DNA of 64,000 bases from positions 868,001 to 932,000 of the forward strand of contig NHNY01000001.1 in the NCBI GenBank assembly GCA_002786065.1. Direction: 5' to 3'. Positions 1-9,322 of this stretch are shown here, in pieces. Positions within the stretch are counted from its first letter, which is position 1. Every line of letters begins with the position of its first letter. The translations under genes were made by a program, and so were the position numbers. The notes under the pieces are model-generated. The model saw only the letters and a program-made list of their open reading frames with translations. It was not told where the DNA came from and ran no database searches. Origin of the DNA: Microcyclospora pomicola. Lineage: Eukaryota > Ascomycota > Dothideomycetes > Capnodiales.

Positions 1-1109
1 TCGTCAAGTCCTTTAACCTCCCCACACTTGTCCTCGGAGGTGGTGGCTACACGATGCGAAACGTCGCACGCACATGGGCTTACGAGACGGGCCAACTGAT
101 TGGCGTGGAGATGGGCTCAGACTTGCCATTCACAGACTACTACGAATATTACGCTCCGGATTTCGAGCTTGACGTACGGCCCAGTAATATGGACAACGCC
201 AACTCGCCCGAATATCTTGAAAAAATTAAGCAGCAAGTCTATGAAAATCTGCGTCGCACCGGCAACCCATCAGTGCAGACGCAGGAAGTCCCGCGGAATC
301 CAATGGGAATGAACGCCACGACTGATGAGGAGGAAGACCGGATGAACGATGAAGATGCTGATCTCGATGCTTCGAAAGATACAAGATACACACAGAAGAT
401 GTGGGATCAGAAGATCGAGAACGCAAACGAGTTTGAAGATAGCGACGACGAGGAAATTGCCGAAGCAAATGGCGTCAAGCGACAACCAGGCCAACCTCGG
501 CGGCGAGGCATCATGGAATACAACAACCCCCACGCACCAGCCGATAACAGTGGAGCTAATACCCCAATGGACGATGCGCGGAGCTTGAATGGGGACGCCG
601 CCGAAGCGGGAAATGTCGGCACGGACGGTGTCGGCACCGACGCATCGAAGGCTGAGGTAGTCGCAGAACTGAACGCCGAAGTCAACGAGGAGATTGTGGC
701 AGCAAAAGCTCTTAGTAAGAGCCCGCAGCCTGCCGGAGCAGTCGCTGAGATCGGCAGTAACCAGGGCGAGAACGGTGCAGATGAGATGGACGTTGATGTA
801 AAAGACAACCCTGATGAGCCGTCAGCACCAGATGCTCCGGCCAACGGCTCTGCGCCGCCTACAGAAGTTCCCACCGAACCCGCCACGACAGATAAACCCA
901 ACAGCTCTGCACCGGAGCCTGCCAAATCACCAAGCTCTGGGCCTGCAGCAACCGAAGCACCCATCGGCCAAGACGTTGAGATGGGCGAGGCGGGCGCTAA
1001 GGAACGCGAAGCCGGGATGATGGAACGCAGTGTGCAGGACGCTGAAGGCGAAGCCGCGACGGAGATGGCGGGTGGAGGACACAACGTCGGCGGTGGTCCG
1101 GCAGTATAA
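1..1109 (+). CDS. Class I histone deacetylase, RPD3/RpdA type (5' partial)
   Basis: This is the C-terminal part of a zinc-dependent class I histone deacetylase, which removes acetyl groups from histone tails in Sin3-type nuclear co-repressor complexes. The reading frame is open from base 3, so the gene starts outside the window. Bases 36-50 encode the GGGGY loop, including the catalytic-site Tyr, followed by the conserved block TMRNVARTWAYETG and the LPFTDYYEYYAPDF segment typical of RPD3. From about base 324 there is a very acidic stretch and then a conserved-looking KMWDQKIE/RRRGIMEY region, as in the C-terminal extensions of filamentous-fungal RpdA. The last 190 or so residues are low-complexity Ala/Glu/Pro/Gly. 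Family assignment is firm; calling it RpdA rather than another class I enzyme rests on the acidic extension. The stop is TAA at 1107-1109. Confidence 0.95.
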   Translation, partial: VKSFNLPTLVLGGGGYTMRNVARTWAYETGQLIGVEMGSDLPFTDYYEYYAPDFELDVRPSNMDNANSPEYLEKIKQQVYENLRRTGNPSVQTQEVPRNPMGMNATTDEEEDRMNDEDADLDASKDTRYTQKMWDQKIENANEFEDSDDEEIAEANGVKRQPGQPRRRGIMEYNNPHAPADNSGANTPMDDARSLNGDAAEAGNVGTDGVGTDASKAEVVAELNAEVNEEIVAAKALSKSPQPAGAVAEIGSNQGENGADEMDVDVKDNPDEPSAPDAPANGSAPPTEVPTEPATTDKPNSSAPEPAKSPSSGPAATEAPIGQDVEMGEAGAKEREAGMMERSVQDAEGEAATEMAGGGHNVGGGPAV

Positions 1110-1964
1110 CGAGGAGATCCAGACTTTCACCCGTGATGGGGTCGTGGCTGCGAATCCGATCCCGTCGACATCATCGGCGGATGAAGCGAGGCGTGAATCT
1201 AGTTGCATTGAGCGAGGGCGTCCCGGGTGGAATCTTTGAGCTTATACGGTGGAATATGAAGAGGAAATGAAATAACATTGTTACATGAAGTCTTGTGCAC
1301 GAGATCTTGGTTCTTTTCTTCTTCTCATTCTCTATTCTCCTTTCCAAGCCTCGAAGAAGTGGCGCGTGAAGCGGAATAGATATGGACTGGTAGCAGTATG
1401 CATGCATGCACTTCTGTCAACTAGCTCTTGTGAGGATCGCAGGTATCGTCGCGCCATCCCAAGGGTGTCGCGCCGCAGGTAGCTGTACCACCTTTTCTCA
1501 CCAACATAGCGCTATGGTATCTTCATCTCACTATGCTCCGTCGGGTACGCCTAGACTGCGTCACAAAGCGTTGAGCAGACCTGGACCGTTCGCCTGTCTG
1601 TGTGAGGCGAGCGCTGCGCGGTTTATAGGTCTGGCTGGTCGGTGGGCTTGTCCCCGGATTCTAATGTGAAGACATGGGTTGTTCTCGCCATTTGATCGCC
1701 TGTTGGCCGCTGCACTGTAGCGGGTGGGAGTCGATATGATGGCGCGGCAAGGCGCCACCACGACTCATGGTCCTGGTCGGTCTAGGATGCATCATCTCCG
1801 CGCTGAGGTTCAGCTGCGATCGATGCACCACTACTCGCGAAGCGGTCTTCGGCAATGCCACTTGAAGATCGCAGCAGCAGGGCTCGCTCCAAGTCTCCCG
1901 CCGGACGCAGCGTGAGTAATTCGCTGTCATGGCCCAATTCACAAAGCACAGGTGCTGGACCCCA
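1110..1964. other. Intergenic, convergent 3' regions of HDAC and aquaglyceroporin
   Basis: This should hold the 3' UTRs of the two flanking genes, which point towards each other. A short TGCA repeat lies near 1398-1410. I see no coding potential with family support and no RNA gene. Confidence 0.6.
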
Positions 1965-3302
1965 TCAGACTAGGCCTTCGTCTTGCTGTTCATCGATCCG
2001 ATCGACGACCGCTTTCTTCGGATGGACCAAAGCAGCGAGTCCGAACCATGGCGTGTTGATCGGGCTGGGACCCGTGTACATGAACAGGTCGTACAAGATC
2101 CCGCCGAACAGACATCCGCAGAATGGCGCCACCTGTGTCAGTGTAACCTGATCAGTACTCTTGTCGGATATGAGAATCAAGGTTGGCAACGACTTACCAT
2201 TGGGATCCAGAAATAGTATCCTCCAGCCGACCACACCTCGTGGCCATACCCGACAGCATAGCTCATCAGTCGCGGTCCAAAGTCTCGCGCTAGGTTGATG
2301 GCGTAGCCTGTCTCCCATCCAAAGGCCGCACCTAGGCCGAAGATGAGGAAGAAAAGACCGAGGGGAAACCAGCTGCCGGAGGCGGAGAATTGTCCTTTGT
2401 TGCTGTCATCTTTTAGTGCAAAGATGACAAACATAAGGATCGAGCTCGCGATGAACTCGGAGAAGAATTGACTTGCTTTCGTCAGGGCGGAGGCTGGATA
2501 GGTGCAGAAGATCCCGGCTGTGGCGGTCGACGAAGGTGGGACGGTGCGAATGCCGTAGCCCTCGAAGGCGTTGATCTCATTGATGTAGTTCGCGTATACC
2601 ACGCCAGAGCCGGCGAATCCGCCGAGGAATTGAGCAATCAAATAGACAGGGAAGCGCCTAGGGAGGTCAGTTGATGGCTATCTCTGTTGACGTTACAATC
2701 GCAAGATCGTCTTACCGCCAGGGTAGCTTGCGAAGCACACAGTTCGTGAAGGTGATGGCCGGGCTAGAAAGGCATCAGCAAGAGCGAAAAGCGCAGTCAT
2801 CCGTGAGCATATCGACATACTTGAGATAAGCGCCGCTGTCTCCAGCAACGTAGATGCCAAGCATGACGCCCAAACCCCAACACCATGAGATGGACTGATA
2901 CGATCCGAACCCGTTGCCCCCGGGAGCAGTCGTCTCGCCCGCGCTGAGCAAGACCTGCGCCACGCTGCCGTCGCCGAAGAGCACCATGATGAACACGCCG
3001 AAGAACTCGGCGAATGGTTCCTTGAGGATCAGTCGGACCCTAGGCCACCACAAATCGCTGTGCGCCGCCGTGTCGTGCTCTTCGATGATGGGCGCGACGG
3101 GATGCAGGCCTAGGAGCGCACGCGTCTGGCGCAGGCCAGTAGACGTCTTGTGCAGATGATTCTCTGAATGCGCGCCGTCTTCTGCGGTCTTCTCACGCGT
3201 GAACGCTGGACTCGGCTGTTGGCGGGCATCGTCTTCATGAGCTTTGCTGGAATTCGAATTGTCCGATTCATGGGAGACGTCGCTGAGGCCTTGGGTTTCC
3301 AT
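1965..3302 (-). CDS. Aquaglyceroporin (MIP family), four exons
   Basis: A membrane channel for glycerol and water. Model: exons 3302-2821, 2763-2716, 2657-2198 and 2132-1965, giving 385 residues; the three introns (57, 58 and 65 nt) have GT-AG ends and preserve the frame. The N-terminal ~95 residues are polar and probably cytosolic. Transmembrane segments start at KEPFAEFFGVFIMVLFGDGS. The first pore box AYLNPAITF is rebuilt exactly across intron 1, whose junction falls inside the Asn161 codon. The second box reads GYAINLARDFGPRL (residues 298-300 NLA) in place of the usual NPA, as in yeast Fps1; the pore Arg301 and Asp302 are kept. In the GlpF branch, Asp after the second box is typical of glycerol facilitators. 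The gene is convergent with the HDAC gene. Confidence 0.93.
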
Positions 3303-4980
3303 GGCGGGAGATGTGAGTCCAGATCACCGAACACTGCGATGGACACTGATGTGTGTGAACTAATGACCACACGACCGATGAACGTGTGGAAGGCGCAATT
3401 CCAAAGGTCTGAGATATCTTATGCACATGTTCGGGCCCTATACGCGACCAAGCACTCTCGGCTCGTAGATCCGGGCGTCCGGGGATCGCATATATTGGTA
3501 TGAGCACGTTCATCGACGATGTGACTATCCACTTTTACGTTTCGAACGGCCTGGCGGACATGACCCGGGCTCGCTTAGGTACATCATCGGCTGAGTGATG
3601 GACATGAACATCAATGATGTCTCTTCACAATCTCCACGCGGTATCGTGCGGGGCGACAACCTGGGGTACATGTAAGTATATGAGGTATGTATCTACTGTA
3701 CCGATATGGTCCAGAGAGGAGAACAGGATCCTACCTACAGTACAGGAATTCTTGGTGCAACCAAAGCAATTGTGCCTCTGCATTCTTGACTAGAGCCTTG
3801 ATTGCCTCGTGTTCAAAGCAAGACCCAGCACCCGACATTCAAAGATCTTGAGCGCACCACAATCGACCTGGAGATCTTACACTCTCGACCGACGCCATGG
3901 ACGATAGGCGAGCCTGAATGGCTTCGCTCTCCTGCGTAGTGGTCGTGGTATCGGCGTAGCTCTCCTGCATAAGAGAAAGTCGGCAGAACTTCTGGCGCAT
4001 CTTCAAGCAGAGAAGCTCTGTCCTTGCCATCTAATCCTCAGCAGCATGCCTACCACATTGTTGCGTGAGCGCGACCCATGCCATTGTGAAAGCCGTTGGG
4101 CCAGAAGCAAAATCACCCGAGGACCAGTTGCGCGATGACAATCGCAGGTCGGTCTCAAAACGCCATGTCAAAGCGTGCGCGGCCTGGACTTCGGCCGGCC
4201 ATGGAAGCAACACGCGATGGATGCAACGGACATGCACGTCTGCGTACTATCCATCCGTTCATTTGTTTCACATGATGCAAAACTAGCAGCATGCGTTAGC
4301 CTTGCGTATCTCAATGGCTACAGTGTTTCAGAAATGGGATGATCCATGCACGACTGTGCCGGGAGAATGACAATCGAAAGCTAACCTTCACAGCGATTCC
4401 ATACAACCATAGCGGTACATCGATGTCCTGATGTGGTCTCATCGTCGTGCACGGGGTCTCGAGAGGCATGCATCATCGCTGCTGGATATACATATGAAGT
4501 ATGCACATTGCTGCATCCAAGCACGGGACGAAGACGACAGCTTTGTGCCCACGATGCAACAATCTCGGCGTTGCGGCGATAAGTACGACGGCCTGCAGAG
4601 TCCCAGTATGTGGCCCAACATTCGAGCGAGCATGGCCTGCATGATGTTTGCTGCATGCCTCACACGTACATGACACTGATGACCACCACCGACAAACAAC
4701 AACATCGAAACATGCACTACCACCCTGGAGATCAGGAGAGGCATTCACTGTGCCTCTACGATGCGTTGATGCTGTCGAAGAGGACAAGTCGACTGGTGCT
4801 GGTACAAGTAGGATGGAAGAATGCTCGATGCTCCTCTCGTTTCTTTCCTCATTGCACTCCAAATCTGCCCCTACACGCTCTTTGCTGCTGCGGTGTCTGC
4901 TTCATTCCTGTCTTTTCCATTCTCACAGTGCGTACCCATTTGTGCCACCTTCACGTATATATCCTTACACATAGCACAGC
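3303..4980. other. Intergenic, shared upstream region of aquaglyceroporin and Mid2-like gene
   Basis: A 1.7 kb region between two divergent genes, so it should hold both promoters. Short open frames occur on both strands but overlap each other and carry no recognisable domain. I identified no promoter element with confidence. Confidence 0.5.
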
Positions 4981-6815
4981 ATGCGGACCATGCTACATAT
5001 CCGGCTATCTTTCTTACTTCCTTTGCTGACCTCCGACCAATATACCGCGGCTGCGTCTATTATTGTGGGTGAGTTTGCAACGGCTTGCCGTAGCGCTGAT
5101 CCTACCAGACCGTTACTCTCCCCGGTGGTCAATCCTGATGTGGCGCGGAAATAGGGTCATCTTGGAATAGAACGTCGGTCTCGACAAGCCGAGAACCACT
5201 TCAGACGAACTCCAGACACTCAACATTAGCGAACACAAACATTCGACATGTTCAATCTGGATTTGGCGATGATGACGAGCAAACATCTACGAGGTTCTTC
5301 CACGACTTCACGGCAGTCTCGACGTTTGCTGTAACTAATGCACAGACGAATGCTGCAACCAGCGTTGCTCTAAATCGGGCCACTGCAGACTCAGCCTCAG
5401 CCTCAAACACCCATGCTCTCTCGCAGCCCACCACTCAGCCTACTCTCCACCAATCAACCCGCGTGGCCAACTCGTTCTCCTTTGGATTGAACTCTGTCAC
5501 ACGCGGGTTCATAACGTTGCCGGCTTCATCTCGCCCTACATCTGGTTCTGTTGCCCAGCCTGCTTCACTGTCCTCTGATCTTTCGTTTCGAGATGCGACA
5601 TCGATTGCCTCAACTCGTCTAGGATCCGAAAGCACTCCTGACAGTACCGTCGTTACTCTGCCTACTTTAGCACATTCAACCGGACAATCTTTTCCTTCTG
5701 GCAATACCGGAGCATCTGGCTTTCCTGCCGGCATAACGATCTCAAGGTTTCTACGCTCATCAAATCCTCAGGCCACTGCAAGAGCTACCAATACCGGTGT
5801 TTTCCAAATCACTGCACCCTCCAAAGACATGGCTACTACGACCGACTCGCAGAATGTGGTGGACATCTTGCTCTCAGCCTTGCCGTCAGATGTAGCGTCC
5901 AGTCTGGTCTCGGACTATCAATCTCTGACTTCCGAGTTTGCCATAACGATCGCCGGAGCATCTACAGTCACTCAGAGCCAGTCGTCGACCACCGACTCAA
6001 GTCCAACGTCCATTCCTGGAGCTTCCACATTATCATCAACAACACCAACGACGTCCACAAGTCATTCCTCGATCCTGGGAGCCACATTGTTAGTTTCATC
6101 TTCCGACACACAATCAATACCAGGCGCTTCCACACTTACTGCCATCACGCCCCAAACAGGCTCGCTACTTTCAACGACTTTGCAGACCGCAACTTCGAGC
6201 ACGCTTTCTTCGACCTCTACAGCCTTACCCGACAATCAGTCGCGGCCAACACAAAGCAAGCAATTACAGAACGCTTCAGTCGCAGGTATCATCACCGGCG
6301 CTGCCGCAGGCGTCGTGTTCCTGGTCTTACTCGCAATCTTCCTCCTTCGTCGCCGCGCCCGCGGCCAAGCACCTTTCCGCCCCCGCCACTCCAACCCGCC
6401 GTCCAGCTCCCGCGGCTCCCGACGTATCTTCCCCGAGGTGGCCTGGCTGTACGATCCCGTGCGGACGCCGTCCCAGCACTCTCGCGCCACAGAGCCCAGC
6501 CGGCAAGGCGCCGTCGAGATGTCGACGGCCTACACCGGCGCCACGCCTGCATCGCCGCCAGTCTTCCCGCCTCTCCCGCAGCAGCACGGGTTGATGGCGC
6601 CGGCGGCCAATCCAGTCGACGAGGACGCCGACACGGATACCGCGCCACTGCTCGCTCCAGCCCCAACGGCCACGCGCCACTCCCCCGGCATGCTCCAGGG
6701 CGAGTACCGCGACCACTCGCCGGCGGGCAGTCGCGGTGGCTCCCCTGCAGGAAGAGGGCCTGGTGGGTGCAGTCGCGCTGACACGATGGAGATGCGGCGG
6801 CCGCGGTTCGAGTGA
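4981..6815 (+). CDS. Ser/Thr-rich single-pass membrane protein, Mid2/WSC-like architecture
   Basis: Probable cell-surface or cell-wall stress-sensor-like glycoprotein; the architecture is visible but no named family domain is. The long frame at 5139-6815 has no ATG until far inside it. An upstream exon, 4981-5068, encodes a good signal peptide (basic start, then LSFLLPLL) and ends at a GTGAGT donor. An 86 nt intron (5069-5154, ...GGAAATAG) joins it in phase to the long frame, giving 582 residues. The ectodomain is extremely rich in Ser, Thr and Ala with three IPGAS-like repeats. A single transmembrane helix (about residues 404-427, GIITGAAAGVVFLVLLAIFLL) is followed by RRRAR and a ~155-residue Pro/Arg-rich cytosolic tail. 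The ATG at 4990 is an equally possible start. The two-exon model is my inference. Confidence 0.8.
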
Positions 6816-7495
6816 ACGATCTTTCAGTGTACGAGTTCGAAGAGCTCCCTGTACTGTATAGCAGGGCGATGTTGAAGATGTGAGAACGGATATCCTTCTT
6901 TCGCTCTTCGATGTGTCGGGATTATGTCTACTTGCTTTGGGCAACGATCTTCATGGGGGACATGTGGGGTCATTAGCGAGGTGTTTTGGGCGTTTTCTGT
7001 GCTTTCAACCTGATTCTATCATGATCACGTTTAGAACTCGGTCCACGATGGACGAAAGGCGGCAATGAATACGAATATGAACAGACATCTGAGAACCTGA
7101 GAAGAAAGAGTTTTATCATTTCATTTCATCGAGATTGCATGTGCATGTGCATGTGCATTTACATCCCACAGCTGTGTCTTGCCATGTCTAGATTGCTAGG
7201 TAAATTCATGTCCGATGCGTGTCCTCTACGTGTTGTACATCGCTATGTCGCACAACGCTGTTCCGCAGCCTGTGCTCTCCGGGTGAAATGCAGCTAATGC
7301 CGTGCACCTCGGATACAGGGAGCATCTCCGATCTAGGATGATCCGGATCATACGGTGGTGTCGTGACTTCCTCGCGGCGGAAGTCGTGCTGCTCTTCCCT
7401 CCTCTTTCAAAAATTGGGTTCGACACGCTTGCTGTCATTACTTGCTTTTCCCGCGGACAACGATATCCGTGCTTTGCTCTTCTCCATCCGCACAT
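6816..7495. other. Intergenic, convergent 3' regions
   Basis: Holds the 3' ends of the Mid2-like gene and the short-chain dehydrogenase gene. The only structure noted is a short GCATGT tandem repeat at 7137-7158. Confidence 0.6.
7137..7158. repeat. Short GCATGT tandem repeat (about 3.7 copies)
   Basis: Perfect head-to-tail copies of GCATGT, probably a microsatellite in a 3' untranslated or intergenic region. No function is implied. Confidence 0.8.
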
Positions 7496-8548
7496 CTAGT
7501 ACTTCTTGGTCATGGGCATGGTGGGCGCGGCGTTGAACTTGCTGGCCAACATGAGGCCGCCGTGGTAGATCCAGCTGGGCCAGGCGCGGAAGGTGGACAT
7601 GAACTCGGTGCCGGGGGCGATGATGAGCTGGCCGCCGTTGCAGGAGAGGATCTGCTTCACGATGGCGTCGGTGACGAGCTTGGGGTCGATGACCTTCTGC
7701 TTGGACGACTTGAGGTCCTTCTCGAAGGGGGCGACCATGGGCGTCGACGCGAAGGTCGGGTGCACGATGGTGGTGCGCACCTGCGGCGCGTTGTAGATGG
7801 TGCGCAGCTCGTTGGTCAGGCACTCGTGGAAGGCCATGGCGGACGCCTTGGTGCCCGAGTACGACGACATGAACTGCGGGGCGACGAACGAGGCGATGGA
7901 CGCGATGGTCATGACATGGCCCTTCTTGGCCGTGAGCATGGCGGGGAGGAAGGCCTGCACGGTGTACCAGTGCGCGATGGTGTTGACATTGTAGATCTGC
8001 TTCAGCTTCTCCTGGTCGGTTTCGAGGATGGGGCTGGACGTGGCCACACCGGCGTTGTTGATCAGGATCGACGGGTCGCCGTGGTCGCGCTTGACGGCCT
8101 TCTGCAGCTCGAACACGCTGTCACGGTCCGCGATGTTGCACTTGTAGTAGTGGATCTTGGAGAACGCCTTCATGTCGGCGGGCATGTCGTCCCGCACGTC
8201 CACGGCGATGACGGTGAGCCCGCGCGCCGCGAGGTCCTTGCTGATCCGCCCGCCGAAGCCTCCCGTGGCTCCGGTCAGCAGCACAATCTCATCCTTCCAC
8301 ACGTAGCGCGAGCTCTCGTGGGACAGGCGGAAGTTGTTGCCGGCGAGCTGGCTCAAGTACTTGTTGACGCTCGCGACCACGCCCAGGCCAAACAGCCATT
8401 GGAGGGCGACGATGCCCCGCTCGATGGCGGCGTTGGAGACATACTCGCGGAGCTTGGCGATGAGAGGCTCGCGGAACTGCTCGGGCGCGAGAGTGGCGGC
8501 GAAGAGGAGGGCGCCGGTGATGGCCGGGTTGAGGAGAACGACAGACAT
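7496..8548 (-). CDS. Short-chain dehydrogenase/reductase, membrane-anchored RDH/DHRS-like
   Basis: An NAD(P)-dependent oxidoreductase of the classical SDR fold, 350 residues with no intron. A hydrophobic N-terminal region (about residues 45-65, VALQWLFGLGVVASV) suggests membrane or lipid-droplet attachment, as in the retinol-dehydrogenase/17-beta-HSD-like (SDR16C) group. The cofactor motif TGATGGFG is at 92-99, NNAG at 164-167, the catalytic Ser at about 217 and YSGTK at 230-234. The substrate cannot be read from sequence; retinol-like, steroid or fatty alcohol substrates are all possible in this group. The start ATG (8546-8548) lies about 65 bp from an assembly gap, in a strongly pyrimidine-rich leader on the coding strand. 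The gene is divergent from MTG2. Confidence 0.92.
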   Translation of the reverse strand: MSVVLLNPAITGALLFAATLAPEQFREPLIAKLREYVSNAAIERGIVALQWLFGLGVVASVNKYLSQLAGNNFRLSHESSRYVWKDEIVLLTGATGGFGGRISKDLAARGLTVIAVDVRDDMPADMKAFSKIHYYKCNIADRDSVFELQKAVKRDHGDPSILINNAGVATSSPILETDQEKLKQIYNVNTIAHWYTVQAFLPAMLTAKKGHVMTIASIASFVAPQFMSSYSGTKASAMAFHECLTNELRTIYNAPQVRTTIVHPTFASTPMVAPFEKDLKSSKQKVIDPKLVTDAIVKQILSCNGGQLIIAPGTEFMSTFRAWPSWIYHGGLMLASKFNAAPTMPMTKKY

Positions 8549-8614
8549 GGTGGTCAGTGGCGGGGATAGGGTGGAGGAGGTAGAGGTGGTGGAGGAGGAT
8601 GGGAGAGAAAGTGA

Positions 8615-8665
8615 NNNNNNNNNNNNNNNNNNNNNNNNNNNNNNNNNNNNNNNNNNNNNNNNNNN
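8615..8665. other. Assembly gap (51 N)
   Basis: Fifty-one consecutive N. The flanks are purine-rich and then a G homopolymer, so the break is probably caused by a hard-to-sequence G-rich tract; the true length is unknown. Confidence 0.99.
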
Positions 8666-8685
8666 GGGGGGGGGGGGGGGGGGGG
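8666..8685. repeat. Poly-G tract (20 G) abutting the gap
   Basis: Twenty uninterrupted G directly after the N run. It may be a true homopolymer, the visible edge of a longer one, or a sequencing artefact (dark-cycle poly-G) at a contig end. Confidence 0.9.
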
Positions 8686-9322
8686 TGAGCTGGGAACGAC
8701 GAGGTCTTTAAGATTGATAGACAGAACTTCTACGGCCGAGTCTGTCACATGCACTCGTGCTCTGTCCCCTTTCGCTCGTCGAGAATGGTGTTGCCTGGGA
8801 TCGTCCAGCGCAACCAGCTCGTTTCATCGGCCTGGCAGCAGTAACTTCAGCAGGATTACAGTACCCACCGACGGCGGCAGTATTATTGCGCCGCAGCCAT
8901 GATGAAATGCCTCGGTCAGAGCAGAATAGACTCCGGATATGAGACGGTAGGCAGTGCTGCGACGGAACGAGGACAGACATTTCTGCTTTCGTATCGACTT
9001 TCTCGCACAGGTGTGTGTGGGGTGGATATCCGTTCCCTGCCTATCGGTCACTGCCATTGAGTTACCGGGTGGGCGACGAAAAGTATGTTGTATCATAATA
9101 ATAAGAATACTGGATGTGGACGTGAGTCGCCCATGGTTCTGAAATCACCGAGGTCCAGCGATTCTGCGACTGATGATCTCCATGCGGCGGTGTTTCAGGG
9201 CTTCGGTTGGTGATCCGAGTCATGTGACGAATGCTGAAACATCATAGGATGATTCTTGATGCATGTGATCGGGATGGGTTGTATGTTGGAGTTATGTACT
9301 GACGATCTTCCATCTCGTCTTC

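Larger units (their letters stand above)
8549..9322. other. Divergent promoter region of SDR gene and MTG2, interrupted by a gap
   Basis: From 8549 to 8614 the plus strand is almost wholly G/A, then comes the gap and poly-G run. Beyond 8700 the sequence is unremarkable and presumably includes the MTG2 promoter. Short open frames here have no family resemblance. Confidence 0.6.

Noticed and set aside
2640-2660. Suspected one-base frameshift at the intron 2/exon 3 junction of the aquaglyceroporin
   Set aside because: It came from a miscount; with correct splice sites (2658-2715) the frame reads RRFPVYLIAQF without interruption.
7442-8569. 375-codon plus-strand frame across the SDR gene
   Set aside because: Repetitive Gly/Arg/His/Val/Leu composition and exact antisense position to a gene with all SDR motifs; a shadow frame.
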